This document shows positions 24,480 through 36,134 of a stretch of 64,000 nt of DNA, piece after piece. The position numbers and the translations under genes are program-made. The stretch's first letter is position 1; each line of letters opens with the position of its first letter. The stretch comes from Argopecten irradians (Eukaryota > Mollusca > Bivalvia > Pectinida > Pectinidae), in contig NC_091137.1 in NCBI RefSeq assembly GCF_041381155.1, positions 22,551,655 through 22,615,654 on the forward strand. The letters are read 5' to 3'. The notes below the pieces were generated by a model. The model had not been told where the DNA came from. It saw only the letters and a program-made list of their open reading frames with translations, and made no database searches.

Positions 24480-27066
24480 AACAAGAGGCCCAGAGGGCCT
24501 GTATCGCTCACCTGGTTTGTAATGCCAAATAATTTTCTGAATACAGGTTCATTGTTTCTTTTCTGAAGGAATTTTAATATTAACCTCTAAATCCCCTATT
24601 GGGCCCCACCCCTCCTGCCCTCTGGGGGTCAGAGCCAAAATTTATACAAGTTCTGTTCCCCTTCCACAAAGGATGTTTCTGGCCAAATTTGGTTACAATC
24701 CATGCAGAACTCTATGAGAAGTAGCGATTGATAGAATTTACCTTTATTTCCCCTATTGGGCCCCGCCCCTCCTGCCCCCTGAGGGTCAGAGCCAAAATTT
24801 ATACAAGTTCTTTTCTCCTACCCCGAAGGATGTTTGTGGCCAAATTTAGTTACAAGCCATACAAAACTCTAGGACAATTAAGTAGCAATTTATAGAATTT
24901 ACCTATAATTCCCCTATTGGGCCCCACCTCTCCTACCCCCAGGGGATCAGAGCCAAAATTTATACAAGTTCTGTTCCTCTTCCCCCAAGGATGTTTGTGG
25001 CCAAATTTGGTTACAATCCATGCAGAACTCTAGGACAAGTAGCGATTGATAGAATTTACCTCTATTTCCCCTATTGGGCCCCGCCCCTCCTGCCCCCTGA
25101 GGGTCAGAGCCAAAATTTATACAAGTTCTGTTCTCCTACCCCGAAGGATGTTTGTGGCCAAATTTAGTTACAATCCATACAAAACTCTAGGACAATTAAG
25201 TAGCAATTTATAGAATTTACCTATAATTCCCCTATTAGGCCCCGCCTATCCTGCCCCAGGGACCAGAGCCAAAATTTATACAAACTCAGTTCTTATTCTC
25301 CCAAGGATATTTCTGGCCAAATTTGGTTACATTCCATGCAGAACTCTATGACTAGTAGCGAATTAAAGGATTTACCTCTATTTCCCCTATTGGGCCCCAC
25401 CCCTCCAGCCCCCGGGGTGCCAGAGCCAAAATTTATACAAGTTCTGTTCCCCTTCCCCCAAGGATGTTTCTGGCCAAATTTGGTTACAATCCACGCAGAA
25501 CTCTACGACTAGTAGCAATTTATAGGATTTACCTCTATTTCCCCTATTGGGCCCCGCCCCTCCTGCCCCCGGGGGGTCAGAGCCAAAATTTATACAAGTT
25601 CTGTTCCCCTTCCCCCAAGGATGTTTGTGGCCAAATTTGGTTACAATCCATGTAGAACTCTATGACAAGTAGCGATTTAAAGGATTTACCTCTATTTCCC
25701 CTATTGGGCCCCGCCCCCCCCTGCCCCCGGGGGGGGGGGGGGGTCAGAGCCAAAATTTATACAAGTTCTGTTCCCCTTCCCCAAAGGATGTTTGTGGCAA
25801 AATTTAGTTACAATCCATGTAGAACTCTATGACTAGTAGTGATTTAAAGGATTTACCTCTATTTCCCCTATTGGGCCCCGCCCCTCCTGCCCCCGGGGGG
25901 TCAGAGCCAAAATTTATACAAGTTCTGTTCCCCTTCCCCCAAGGATGTTTGTGGCAAAATTTAGTTACAATCCATGTAGAACTCTATGACAAGTAGCGAT
26001 TTAAAGGATTTACCTCTATTTCCCCTATTTGGCCCCGCCCCTCCTGCCCCCGTGGGGTCAGAGCCAAAATTTATACAAGTTCTGTTCCCCTTCCCCAAAG
26101 GATGTTTCTGGCCAAATTTGGTTACAATCCATGTAGAACTCTATGACAAGTAGTGATTTAAAGGATTTACCTCTATTTCCCCTCTTGGGCCCCGCCCCTC
26201 CTGCCCCCGGGGGGTCAGAGCCAAAATTTATACAAGTTCTGTTCCCCTTCCCCCAAGGATGTTTGTGGAAAAATTTAGTTACAATCCATGTAGAACTCTA
26301 TGACTAGTAGCGATTTAAAGGATTTACCTCTATTTCCCCTATTGGGCCCCGCCCCTCCTGCCCCCGGGGGGTGAGAGCCAAAATTTATTCAAGTTCTGTT
26401 CCCCTTCCACAAAGGATGTTTCTGGCCAAATTTGGTTACAATCCATGCAGAACTCTACGACTAGTAGCAATTTATAGGATTTACCTCTATTTCCCCTATT
26501 GGGCCCCGCCCCTCCTGCCCCCGGGGGGGTCAGAGCCAAAATTTATACAAGTTCTGTTCCCCTTCCCCCAAGGATGTTTGTGGCAAAATTTAGTTACAAT
26601 CCATGTAGAACTCTATGACAAGTAGCGATTTAAAGGATTTACCTCTATTTCCCCTATTGGGCCCCGCCCCTCCTGCCCCCGGGGGGTCAGAGCCAAAATT
26701 TATACAAGTTCTGTTCCCCTTCCCCCAAGGATGTTTGTGGCCAAATTTTGTTACATTCCATTCAGAACTCTATGACAAGTAGCAATTTAAAGGATTTACC
26801 TATATTTCCCCTATTGGGCCCCGCCCCTCCTGCCCCCGGGGTGTCAGAGCCAAAATTTATACAAGTTCTGTTCCCCTTCCCCCAAGGATGTTTGTGGCAA
26901 AATTTGGTTACAATCCATGCAGAACTCTATGACTAGTAGCGATTTAAAGGAAATGTTGACGGACAGACGGACGGACGGACGACGGACGGACGACGGACGG
27001 ACGACGGACGACGGACGCCGCGCCATGACATAAGCTCACCGGCCCTTCGGGCCAGGTGAGCTAAAA
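24480..27066 (+). mobile_element. Pearl/Helentron-like tandem-repeat element, array 1
   Basis: It starts AACAAGAGGCCCAGAGGGCC followed by TGTATCGCTCACCTGG, then has about fifteen monomers of ~155-160 bp. Each monomer carries CCCCTATTGGGCCCCGCCCC, GAGCCAAAATTTATACAAG and GGTTACAATCCATGCAGAAC. After the last monomer comes a GACGGACGGACGACGGAC microsatellite (26957-27018), then a hairpin (GCTCACCGGCCC / GGGCCAGGTGAGC) and TAAAAA. This layout matches the bivalve 'pearl' elements, which are thought to be Helentron-related and non-autonomous. Long proline-rich frames across it arise because monomers near a multiple of three stay in frame. They are not genes. Confidence 0.8.
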
Positions 27067-29687
27067 ACAGAAGGAAAACCAAAGTGAAATCGCTTATTTC
27101 ACAGCGACAAAATTCGTATTAAAACATCTAAGTCAGCTAAATCACGAGTAATATCAAACATTGGTATAAGTTATAATGTCTCAACTTAGACCTATGCCAT
27201 GTTACGTCTAACGTAGGAGGCCTCTCTGTCGTCAGCAAATTCCAATCTCAATGAAAATTCTAGTATTAAAAGTAGATGCACAATCTCAATAGCATTTGTT
27301 GTCTATCATAAATTGCTCAATGTGATTCTAACACTTGATCATACAAATATGTGTTTCAACGTGTTTGTGCCCAATGTGTATTCCCTGGAAATGTATTTCA
27401 TATTTCAAAAATATATCTAACATATATTTCAAACCCACATTAAATACAAAACAGTACCTGAATACAGCTGTTGATGTTGCTGCTTAACCGTTGTCGTCAT
27501 CAGTCAGTTTCATCCATCTTTCGAGGGTTTCAACACTTATCCTGGAACTCTCTCCGGATGGTGGTTCAGTAGCGATGATCAGTCCCTACTCTCCGACACA
27601 GCCAGCGGGATGCTATCTCTGCCTCCTTCCCCACCTCTTTAATGACAGTCTTCCTCGACTGCCCCGTGATGCCGGGGGCACCTACCAATCTCCAGCATCA
27701 CTGGTTGGGGAATCCTCGACAGCCTATCTCCACTGAGAAGTTCCATGCCTGTCAGCCTTTTCTTCCGCATTCGTCTGTCGACTCAGCATACTTTGGGGTT
27801 TTTTTCTCGCTCGTGTGCCGATTCACATCTTGTCTCCCAGGGCACGGCCAGTTCAACCATTACTAGTTTCTTCTTGCTATAAGATATCAGCACTATGTCT
27901 GGTCTTAGTTCTGTCTCTACCGCCTCTGGGAAGGCCAACCTTTTCCCTCCCAGGTCCACACGTATCTCCCAGTCTCCTGCATATCCTAATTATATGCCTA
28001 GGTTGGTCATGCTAGCTGATTTCGTTGAAGTTTGCCCCTCCCGTTAAAACTGGATAAATGTTGGTCCTTTCTGTATTCTCTTTGCCTTATTCCTCTTTCT
28101 TTCCAATGTGTACGCAAGCTGTCTTGAGCACCTGGTCATGCCCCCATGTGTATCGCCTTTGACCCAGTGCCACTTCACACGAAGATAGGATGTGATTTAG
28201 GCTTCCACCCCTGTCACACTGCTGCCACCAGTCCCATCCGTAAAGATTGGTTGGTGTTGGAAGTACATCAAGATGCACCGGGGCTGTCATGGCTGGTATT
28301 TCCAGATCTCTGCGCAGGAAAATTTCCTATTTTGTTTCCCACCGATTGAGGTTATGCCCCCTGACTCACGATTTCTACTGCTTTCACTCTCCTAGCCTAA
28401 CATACCTAGTATAGCCTCTATACTTGCTGTCTTCTCTCTGTTACATTGGCTTCTTCCCATCTGGTTGTCTGACCTCTTCCAACTCCTTGTCTTCCTATGC
28501 AGCTGCCACATCAATATCCTTGTGGCGAAGTCTGCTCTCTGCCTCAGATACAGCCTTATTGGATGCCACTTCCTTCCTGTTCTCACCACTGCTTGTCTTA
28601 CTTTCTCATCCCTTGAGTGTCATGACAAGTCTTGTTTTCCTGGTCTTAAACTCCTCCACTAATGATGTAATAATCAATAGTTTCTTTCCAAAGGTCATAA
28701 ATTGTACAAGCTAGGGAGTGGGTTGGGGTATTTTTGCGAGAAAGCAATATTGAGCGACAATAATGTTGCTGATGACAGCTCATTTATAGCTACATGGCAT
28801 ATGTACTTAAATTAAATTAATGTTCTCTTAACAGCAAAGATTAACCTCAGGAGGAAAGGTCTATACCTCTTGGTCGAGATTTTAAAACCTTGGGAAAGCA
28901 GAAGTTAGATACGCAGCCGATAGTTTTCTTCCGTTACTCCTACACTTTAACTTAACCAGTAACGACCATGACTTAACAAGTTCTTCAAGATGGCAACCAA
29001 TGTGATATTTTTAAGCTCTTTTAAGGCACATTTGACCTGCGCCATCCACATATCTAGGTTGATGTATGAATGATTATCATATCATTGAAGTTGAAATAAT
29101 AATTTATATTTATATTAGAAGTGTTTGTAAAGATTCTTGCATATACCTTTTCTCATGACATTAAACCTATGCCAAGGTCATTCATCTGAACAAACAAGAT
29201 CATAGAGGAATCCAGGCGGCAACCATAAAATGATCTATGTCATGATGAAGACATCAAGACATGAAATTCTTGAAAGTTCCTATTTGACTACTTAATACGC
29301 CCTGGGCAACTGCAATCTGCATAACAACAAGACATTTCAAAATGTCCTGAATTTGCCCAAAAATGGATATAATAAATTAAAATAGGGACCAAACTGACTT
29401 TTTAAACTTGATTTGAGAAGGATAGCCTTGGTAATTCAAACAATAATCAATGCAATAATGATAACAAGAATTGTTTAATGATGACGGACAATGGAACATA
29501 GGTGAAAAGGTACTTGAACAACCCAAAATCTAATGATTGTGAACTAATAGACAAAACGGAGACATGGAAACAAAATGGAGATAAAAAGTTTAATAAACCT
29601 AACATATAATATCAATGATCAAATCTGCAACTATTGCACAAAACCAACATTATGGACACTTTGGGGAATAAAACTAAAAATGCAGAA
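27067..29687. other. Spacer between arrays, copy A
   Basis: About 2.6 kb of non-array sequence between the hairpin end of array 1 and the start of array 2. It holds a decayed retrotransposon-type coding remnant on the minus strand (27490-28640) and otherwise AT-rich sequence with nothing recognisable. It is repeated at 33514-36134. Confidence 0.7.
27490..28640 (-). pseudogene. Decayed non-LTR-retrotransposon-type coding remnant (copy A)
   Basis: Minus-strand translation in mixed frames gives pieces typical of a C-terminal region found in many mollusc and cnidarian retrotransposon-like genes. One piece is a Cys/His segment (SLNHILSSCEVALGQRRYTW). Another is a nuclease-like block (GDWEIRVDLGGK, then ELRPDIVLI and VMVELAVPWE) that resembles a restriction-like endonuclease core with the pattern PD...E-x-PWE. 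Several frame changes and stops show that it is dead. Assignment to an R2/NeSL-like LINE is tentative. Confidence 0.5.
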
Positions 29688-32600
29688 AACAAGAGGCCCA
29701 GAGGGCCTGTATCGCTCACCTGGTTTGTAATGCCAAGTAATGTTCTGAATACAGGTTCATTGTTTCTTTTCTGAAGGAATTTTAATATTAACCTCTAAAT
29801 CCCCTATTAGGCCCCACCCCTCCTGCCCCCAGGGGGTCAGAGCCAAAATTTATACAAGTTCTGTTCCCCTTCCTCCAAGGATGTTTGTGGCCAAATTTGG
29901 TTACAGTCCATACAGAACTCTATGACTAGTAGCGATTTAAAGAATTTACCTCTATTTCCCCTATTGGGCCCCGCCCCTCCTGCCCCCCGGGACCAGAGCC
30001 AAAATTTATACAAACTCAGTTCTTATTCTCCCAAGGATATTTCTGGCCAAATTTGGTTACATTCCATGCGGAACTCTGTGACTAGTAGCGATTTAAAGGA
30101 TTTACCTCTATTTCCCCTATTAGGCTCCGCCCCTCCAGCCCCTGGGGGGGGCCAGAGCCAAAATTTATACAAGTTCTGTTCCCCTTCCCCCAAGGATGTT
30201 TGTGGCCAAATTTGGGTACATTCCATTCACAACTCTATGACTAGTAGCGATTTAAAGGATTTACCTCTATTTCCCCTATTGGGCCCCGCCCCTCCTGCCC
30301 CAGGGTGATCAGAGCCAAAATTTATACAAGTACTGTTCCCCTTCCCCAAAGGTGTTTGTGTCTGATTTTGGTTACATTCCATGCCAAACTCTAGGACAAG
30401 AAGCGATTTAAAGGATTTACCTCTATTTCCCCTATTGGGCCCCGCCCCTCCTGCCCCCGGGGGATCAGAGCCAAAATTTATACAAGTTCTGTTCCCCTTC
30501 CCCCAAGGATGTTTGTGGCCAAATTTGGTTACATTTCATTCAGAACTCTATGACAAGTAGCGATTTAAAGGATTTCCCTCTATTTCCCCTATTGGGCCCC
30601 GCCCCTCCTGCCCCCGGGGGGCCAGAGCCAAAATTTATACAAGTTCTGTTCCCCTTCCCCCAAGGATGTTTGTGGCCAAATTTGGTTCTAATCCATGCAG
30701 GACTCTATGACTAGTAGCGATTTAAAGGATTTACCTCTACTTCCCCTATTGGGCCCCGCCCCTCCTGCCCCTGGGGGATCAGAGCCAAAATTTATACAAG
30801 TTCTGTTCCCCTTCCCCCAAGGATGTTTGTGGTTAAATTTGGTTACATTTCATTCAGAACTCTATGACAAGTAGCGATTTAAAGGATTTACCTCTATTTC
30901 CCCTATTGGGCCCCGCCCCTCCTGCCCCCGGGGGGCCAGAGCCAAAATTTATACAAGTTCTGTTCCCCCTCCCCCAAGGATGTTTGTGGCCAAATTTGGT
31001 TCCAATCCATGCAGAACTCTATGACTAGTAGCGATTTAAAGGATTTACCTCTATTTCCCCTATTGGGCCCCGCCCCTCCTGCCCCTGGGGGATCAGAGCC
31101 AAAATTTATACAAGTTCTGTTCCCCTTCCCCCAAGGATGTTTGTGGCTGATTTTGGTTACAATCCATGCCAAACTCTAGGACAAGTAGCGATTTAAAGGA
31201 TTTACCTCTATTTCCCCTATTGGGCCCCGCCCCTCCTGCCCCTGGGGGGTCAGAGCCAAAATTTATACAAGTTCTGTTCCCCCTCCCCCAAGGATGTTTG
31301 TGGCCAAATTTGGTTACAATCCATGCAGAACTCTATGACTAGTAGCGATTTAAAGGATTTACCTCTATTTCCCCTATTGGGCCCCGCCCCTCCTGCCCCT
31401 GGGGGATCAGAGCCAAAATTTATACAAGTTCTGTTCCCCTTCCCCCAAGGATGTTTGTGGCTGATTTTGGTTACAATCCATGCCAAACTCTAGGACAAGT
31501 AGCGATTTAAAGGATTTACCTTTATTTCCCCTATTGGGCCCCGCCCCTCCTGCCCCGGGGGATCAGAGCCAAAATTTATACAAGTTCTGTTCCCCTTCCC
31601 CCAAGGATGTTTGTGGCCAAATTTGGTTACATTTCATTCAGAACTCTATGACAAGTAGCGATTTAAAGGATTTCCCTCTATTTCCCCTATTGGGCCCCGC
31701 CCCTCCTGCCCCCGGGGGGCCAGAGCCAAAATTTATACAAGTTCTGTTCCCCTTCCCCCAAGGATGTTTGTGGCCAAATTTGGTTACAATCCATGCAGAA
31801 CTCTATGACTAGTAGCGATTTAAAGGATTTACCTCTATTTCCCCTATTGGGCCCCGCCCCTCCTGCCCCTGGGGGATCAGAGCCAAAATTTATACAAGTT
31901 CTGTTCCCCTTCCCCCAAGGATGTTTGTGGCTAAATTTGGTTACATTTCATTCAGAACTCTATGACAAGTAGCGATTTAAAGGATTTACCTCTATTTCCC
32001 CTATTGGGCCCCGCCCCTCCTGCCCCCGGGGGGGCCAGAGCCAAAATTTATACAAGTTCTGTTCCCCTTCCCCCAAGGATGTTTGTGGCCAAATTTGGTT
32101 CCAATCCATGCAGAACTCTATGACTAGTAGCGATTTAAAGGATTTACCTCTATTTCCCCTATTGGGCCCCGCCCCTCCTGCCCCTGGGGGATCAGAGCCA
32201 AAATTTATACAAGTTCTGTTCCCCTTCCCCCAAGGATGTTTGTGGCTGATTTTGGTTACAATCCATGCCAAACTCTAGGACAAGTAGCGATTTAAAGGAT
32301 TTACCTCTATTTCCCCTATTGGGCCCCGCCCCTCCTGCCCCTGGGGGGTCAGAGCCAAAATTTATACAAGTTCTGTTCCCCCTCCCCAAAGGATGTTTGT
32401 GGCCAAATTTGGTTCCAATCCATGCAGAACTCTATGACTAGTAGCGATTTAAAGGATTTACCTCTATTTCCCCTATTGGGCCCCGCCCCTCCTGCCCCTG
32501 GGGGATCAGAGCCAAAATTTATACAAGTTCTGTTCCCCTTCCCCCAAGGATGTATGTGGCTGATTTTGGTTACAATCCATGCCAAACTCTAGGACAAGTA

Positions 32601-33020
32601 GCGATTTAAAGGATTTACCTTTATTTCCCCTATTGGGCCCCGCCCCTCCTGCCCCCGGGGGATCAGAGCCAAAATTTATACAAGTTCTGTTCCCCTTCCC
32701 CCAAGGATGTTTGTGGCCAAATTTGGTTACATTTCATTCAGAACTCTATGACAAGTAGCGATTTAAAGGATTTCCCTCTATTTCCCCTATTGGGCCCCGC
32801 CCCTCCTGCCCCCGGGGGGCCAGAGCCAAAATTTATACAAGTTCTGTTCCCCTTCCCCCAAGGATGTTTGTGGCCAAATTTGGTTCTAATCCATGCAGGA
32901 CTCTATGACTAGTAGCGATTTAAAGGATTTACCTCTACTTCCCCTATTGGGCCCCGCCCCTCCTGCCCCTGGGGGATCAGAGCCAAAATTTATACAAGTT
33001 CTGTTCCCCTTCCCCCAAGG
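29688..33020 (+). mobile_element. Pearl/Helentron-like element, array 2 (copy A, hybrid at its right end)
   Basis: It begins with the same AACAAGAGGCCCAGAGGGCC start as array 1 and carries about twenty ~155-bp monomers. Many alternate between two types: one with GTGGCTGATTTTGGTTACAA and CCAAACTCTAGGACAAG, and one with GGTTCCAATCCATGCAGAAC and TATGACTAG. This makes a two-monomer higher-order repeat. Near 33020 the monomers change to the array 1 type (GTGGCAAAATTTAGTTAC) and continue to the array 1 ACGG tract and hairpin at 33513. Array 2 therefore has no end of its own in this copy. Confidence 0.8.
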
Positions 33021-33513
33021 ATGTTTGTGGCAAAATTTAGTTACAATCCATGTAGAACTCTATGACAAGTAGCGATTTAAAGGATTTACCTCTATTTCCC
33101 CTATTGGGCCCCGCCCCTCCTGCCCCCGGGGGGTCAGAGCCAAAATTTATACAAGTTCTGTTCCCCTTCCCCCAAGGATGTTTGTGGCCAAATTTTGTTA
33201 CATTCCATTCAGAACTCTATGACAAGTAGCAATTTAAAGGATTTACCTATATTTCCCCTATTGGGCCCCGCCCCTCCTGCCCCCGGGGTGTCAGAGCCAA
33301 AATTTATACAAGTTCTGTTCCCCTTCCCCCAAGGATGTTTGTGGCAAAATTTGGTTACAATCCATGCAGAACTCTATGACTAGTAGCGATTTAAAGGAAA
33401 TGTTGACGGACAGACGGACGGACGGACGACGGACGGACGACGGACGGACGACGGACGACGGACGCCGCGCCATGACATAAGCTCACCGGCCCTTCGGGCC
33501 AGGTGAGCTAAAA

Positions 33514-36134
33514 ACAGAAGGAAAACCAAAGTGAAATCGCTTATTTCACAGCGACAAAATTCGTATTAAAACATCTAAGTCAGCTAAATCACGAGTAATA
33601 TCAAACATTGGTATAAGTTATAATGTCTCAACTTAGACCTATGCCATGTTACGTCTAACGTAGGAGGCCTCTCTGTCGTCAGCAAATTCCAATCTCAATG
33701 AAAATTCTAGTATTAAAAGTAGATGCACAATCTCAATAGCATTTGTTGTCTATCATAAATTGCTCAATGTGATTCTAACACTTGATCATACAAATATGTG
33801 TTTCAACGTGTTTGTGCCCAATGTGTATTCCCTGGAAATGTATTTCATATTTCAAAAATATATCTAACATATATTTCAAACCCACATTAAATACAAAACA
33901 GTACCTGAATACAGCTGTTGATGTTGCTGCTTAACCGTTGTCGTCATCAGTCAGTTTCATCCATCTTTCGAGGGTTTCAACACTTATCCTGGAACTCTCT
34001 CCGGATGGTGGTTCAGTAGCGATGATCAGTCCCTACTCTCCGACACAGCCAGCGGGATGCTATCTCTGCCTCCTTCCCCACCTCTTTAATGACAGTCTTC
34101 CTCGACTGCCCCGTGATGCCGGGGGCACCTACCAATCTCCAGCATCACTGGTTGGGGAATCCTCGACAGCCTATCTCCACTGAGAAGTTCCATGCCTGTC
34201 AGCCTTTTCTTCCGCATTCGTCTGTCGACTCAGCATACTTTGGGGTTTTTTTCTCGCTCGTGTGCCGATTCACATCTTGTCTCCCAGGGCACGGCCAGTT
34301 CAACCATTACTAGTTTCTTCTTGCTATAAGATATCAGCACTATGTCTGGTCTTAGTTCTGTCTCTACCGCCTCTGGGAAGGCCAACCTTTTCCCTCCCAG
34401 GTCCACACGTATCTCCCAGTCTCCTGCATATCCTAATTATATGCCTAGGTTGGTCATGCTAGCTGATTTCGTTGAAGTTTGCCCCTCCCGTTAAAACTGG
34501 ATAAATGTTGGTCCTTTCTGTATTCTCTTTGCCTTATTCCTCTTTCTTTCCAATGTGTACGCAAGCTGTCTTGAGCACCTGGTCATGCCCCCATGTGTAT
34601 CGCCTTTGACCCAGTGCCACTTCACACGAAGATAGGATGTGATTTAGGCTTCCACCCCTGTCACACTGCTGCCACCAGTCCCATCCGTAAAGATTGGTTG
34701 GTGTTGGAAGTACATCAAGATGCACCGGGGCTGTCATGGCTGGTATTTCCAGATCTCTGCGCAGGAAAATTTCCTATTTTGTTTCCCACCGATTGAGGTT
34801 ATGCCCCCTGACTCACGATTTCTACTGCTTTCACTCTCCTAGCCTAACATACCTAGTATAGCCTCTATACTTGCTGTCTTCTCTCTGTTACATTGGCTTC
34901 TTCCCATCTGGTTGTCTGACCTCTTCCAACTCCTTGTCTTCCTATGCAGCTGCCACATCAATATCCTTGTGGCGAAGTCTGCTCTCTGCCTCAGATACAG
35001 CCTTATTGGATGCCACTTCCTTCCTGTTCTCACCACTGCTTGTCTTACTTTCTCATCCCTTGAGTGTCATGACAAGTCTTGTTTTCCTGGTCTTAAACTC
35101 CTCCACTAATGATGTAATAATCAATAGTTTCTTTCCAAAGGTCATAAATTGTACAAGCTAGGGAGTGGGTTGGGGTATTTTTGCGAGAAAGCAATATTGA
35201 GCGACAATAATGTTGCTGATGACAGCTCATTTATAGCTACATGGCATATGTACTTAAATTAAATTAATGTTCTCTTAACAGCAAAGATTAACCTCAGGAG
35301 GAAAGGTCTATACCTCTTGGTCGAGATTTTAAAACCTTGGGAAAGCAGAAGTTAGATACGCAGCCGATAGTTTTCTTCCGTTACTCCTACACTTTAACTT
35401 AACCAGTAACGACCATGACTTAACAAGTTCTTCAAGATGGCAACCAATGTGATATTTTTAAGCTCTTTTAAGGCACATTTGACCTGCGCCATCCACATAT
35501 CTAGGTTGATGTATGAATGATTATCATATCATTGAAGTTGAAATAATAATTTATATTTATATTAGAAGTGTTTGTAAAGATTCTTGCATATACCTTTTCT
35601 CATGACATTAAACCTATGCCAAGGTCATTCATCTGAACAAACAAGATCATAGAGGAATCCAGGCGGCAACCATAAAATGATCTATGTCATGATGAAGACA
35701 TCAAGACATGAAATTCTTGAAAGTTCCTATTTGACTACTTAATACGCCCTGGGCAACTGCAATCTGCATAACAACAAGACATTTCAAAATGTCCTGAATT
35801 TGCCCAAAAATGGATATAATAAATTAAAATAGGGACCAAACTGACTTTTTAAACTTGATTTGAGAAGGATAGCCTTGGTAATTCAAACAATAATCAATGC
35901 AATAATGATAACAAGAATTGTTTAATGATGACGGACAATGGAACATAGGTGAAAAGGTACTTGAACAACCCAAAATCTAATGATTGTGAACTAATAGACA
36001 AAACGGAGACATGGAAACAAAATGGAGATAAAAAGTTTAATAAACCTAACATATAATATCAATGATCAAATCTGCAACTATTGCACAAAACCAACATTAT
36101 GGACACTTTGGGGAATAAAACTAAAAATGCAGAA
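33514..36134. other. Spacer between arrays, copy B
   Basis: Second copy of the 2.6-kb spacer at 27067-29687. It looks identical at every position I compared, including the decayed coding remnant. Confidence 0.7.
33937..35087 (-). pseudogene. Decayed non-LTR-retrotransposon-type coding remnant (copy B)
   Basis: Duplicate of the remnant at 27490-28640 with the same SLNHILSSCEVALGQ and RPDIVLI blocks and the same damage, so both copies come from one already dead ancestor. Confidence 0.5.

Larger units (their letters stand above)
26580..33026. repeat. Segmental duplication, copy A (6447-bp offset)
   Basis: Sequence from about 26580 onward reappears 6447 bp later. I spot-checked this at the end of array 1, in the 2.6-kb spacer and at the start of array 2, and found no mismatch in the spacer positions compared. 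An indel of two G occurs in a G run near 30143. Copy A begins inside array 1 and ends inside array 2, so the junction near 33020 is a fusion of array 2 sequence to array 1 sequence. It is either a very recent duplication or an assembly artefact. Confidence 0.85.
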
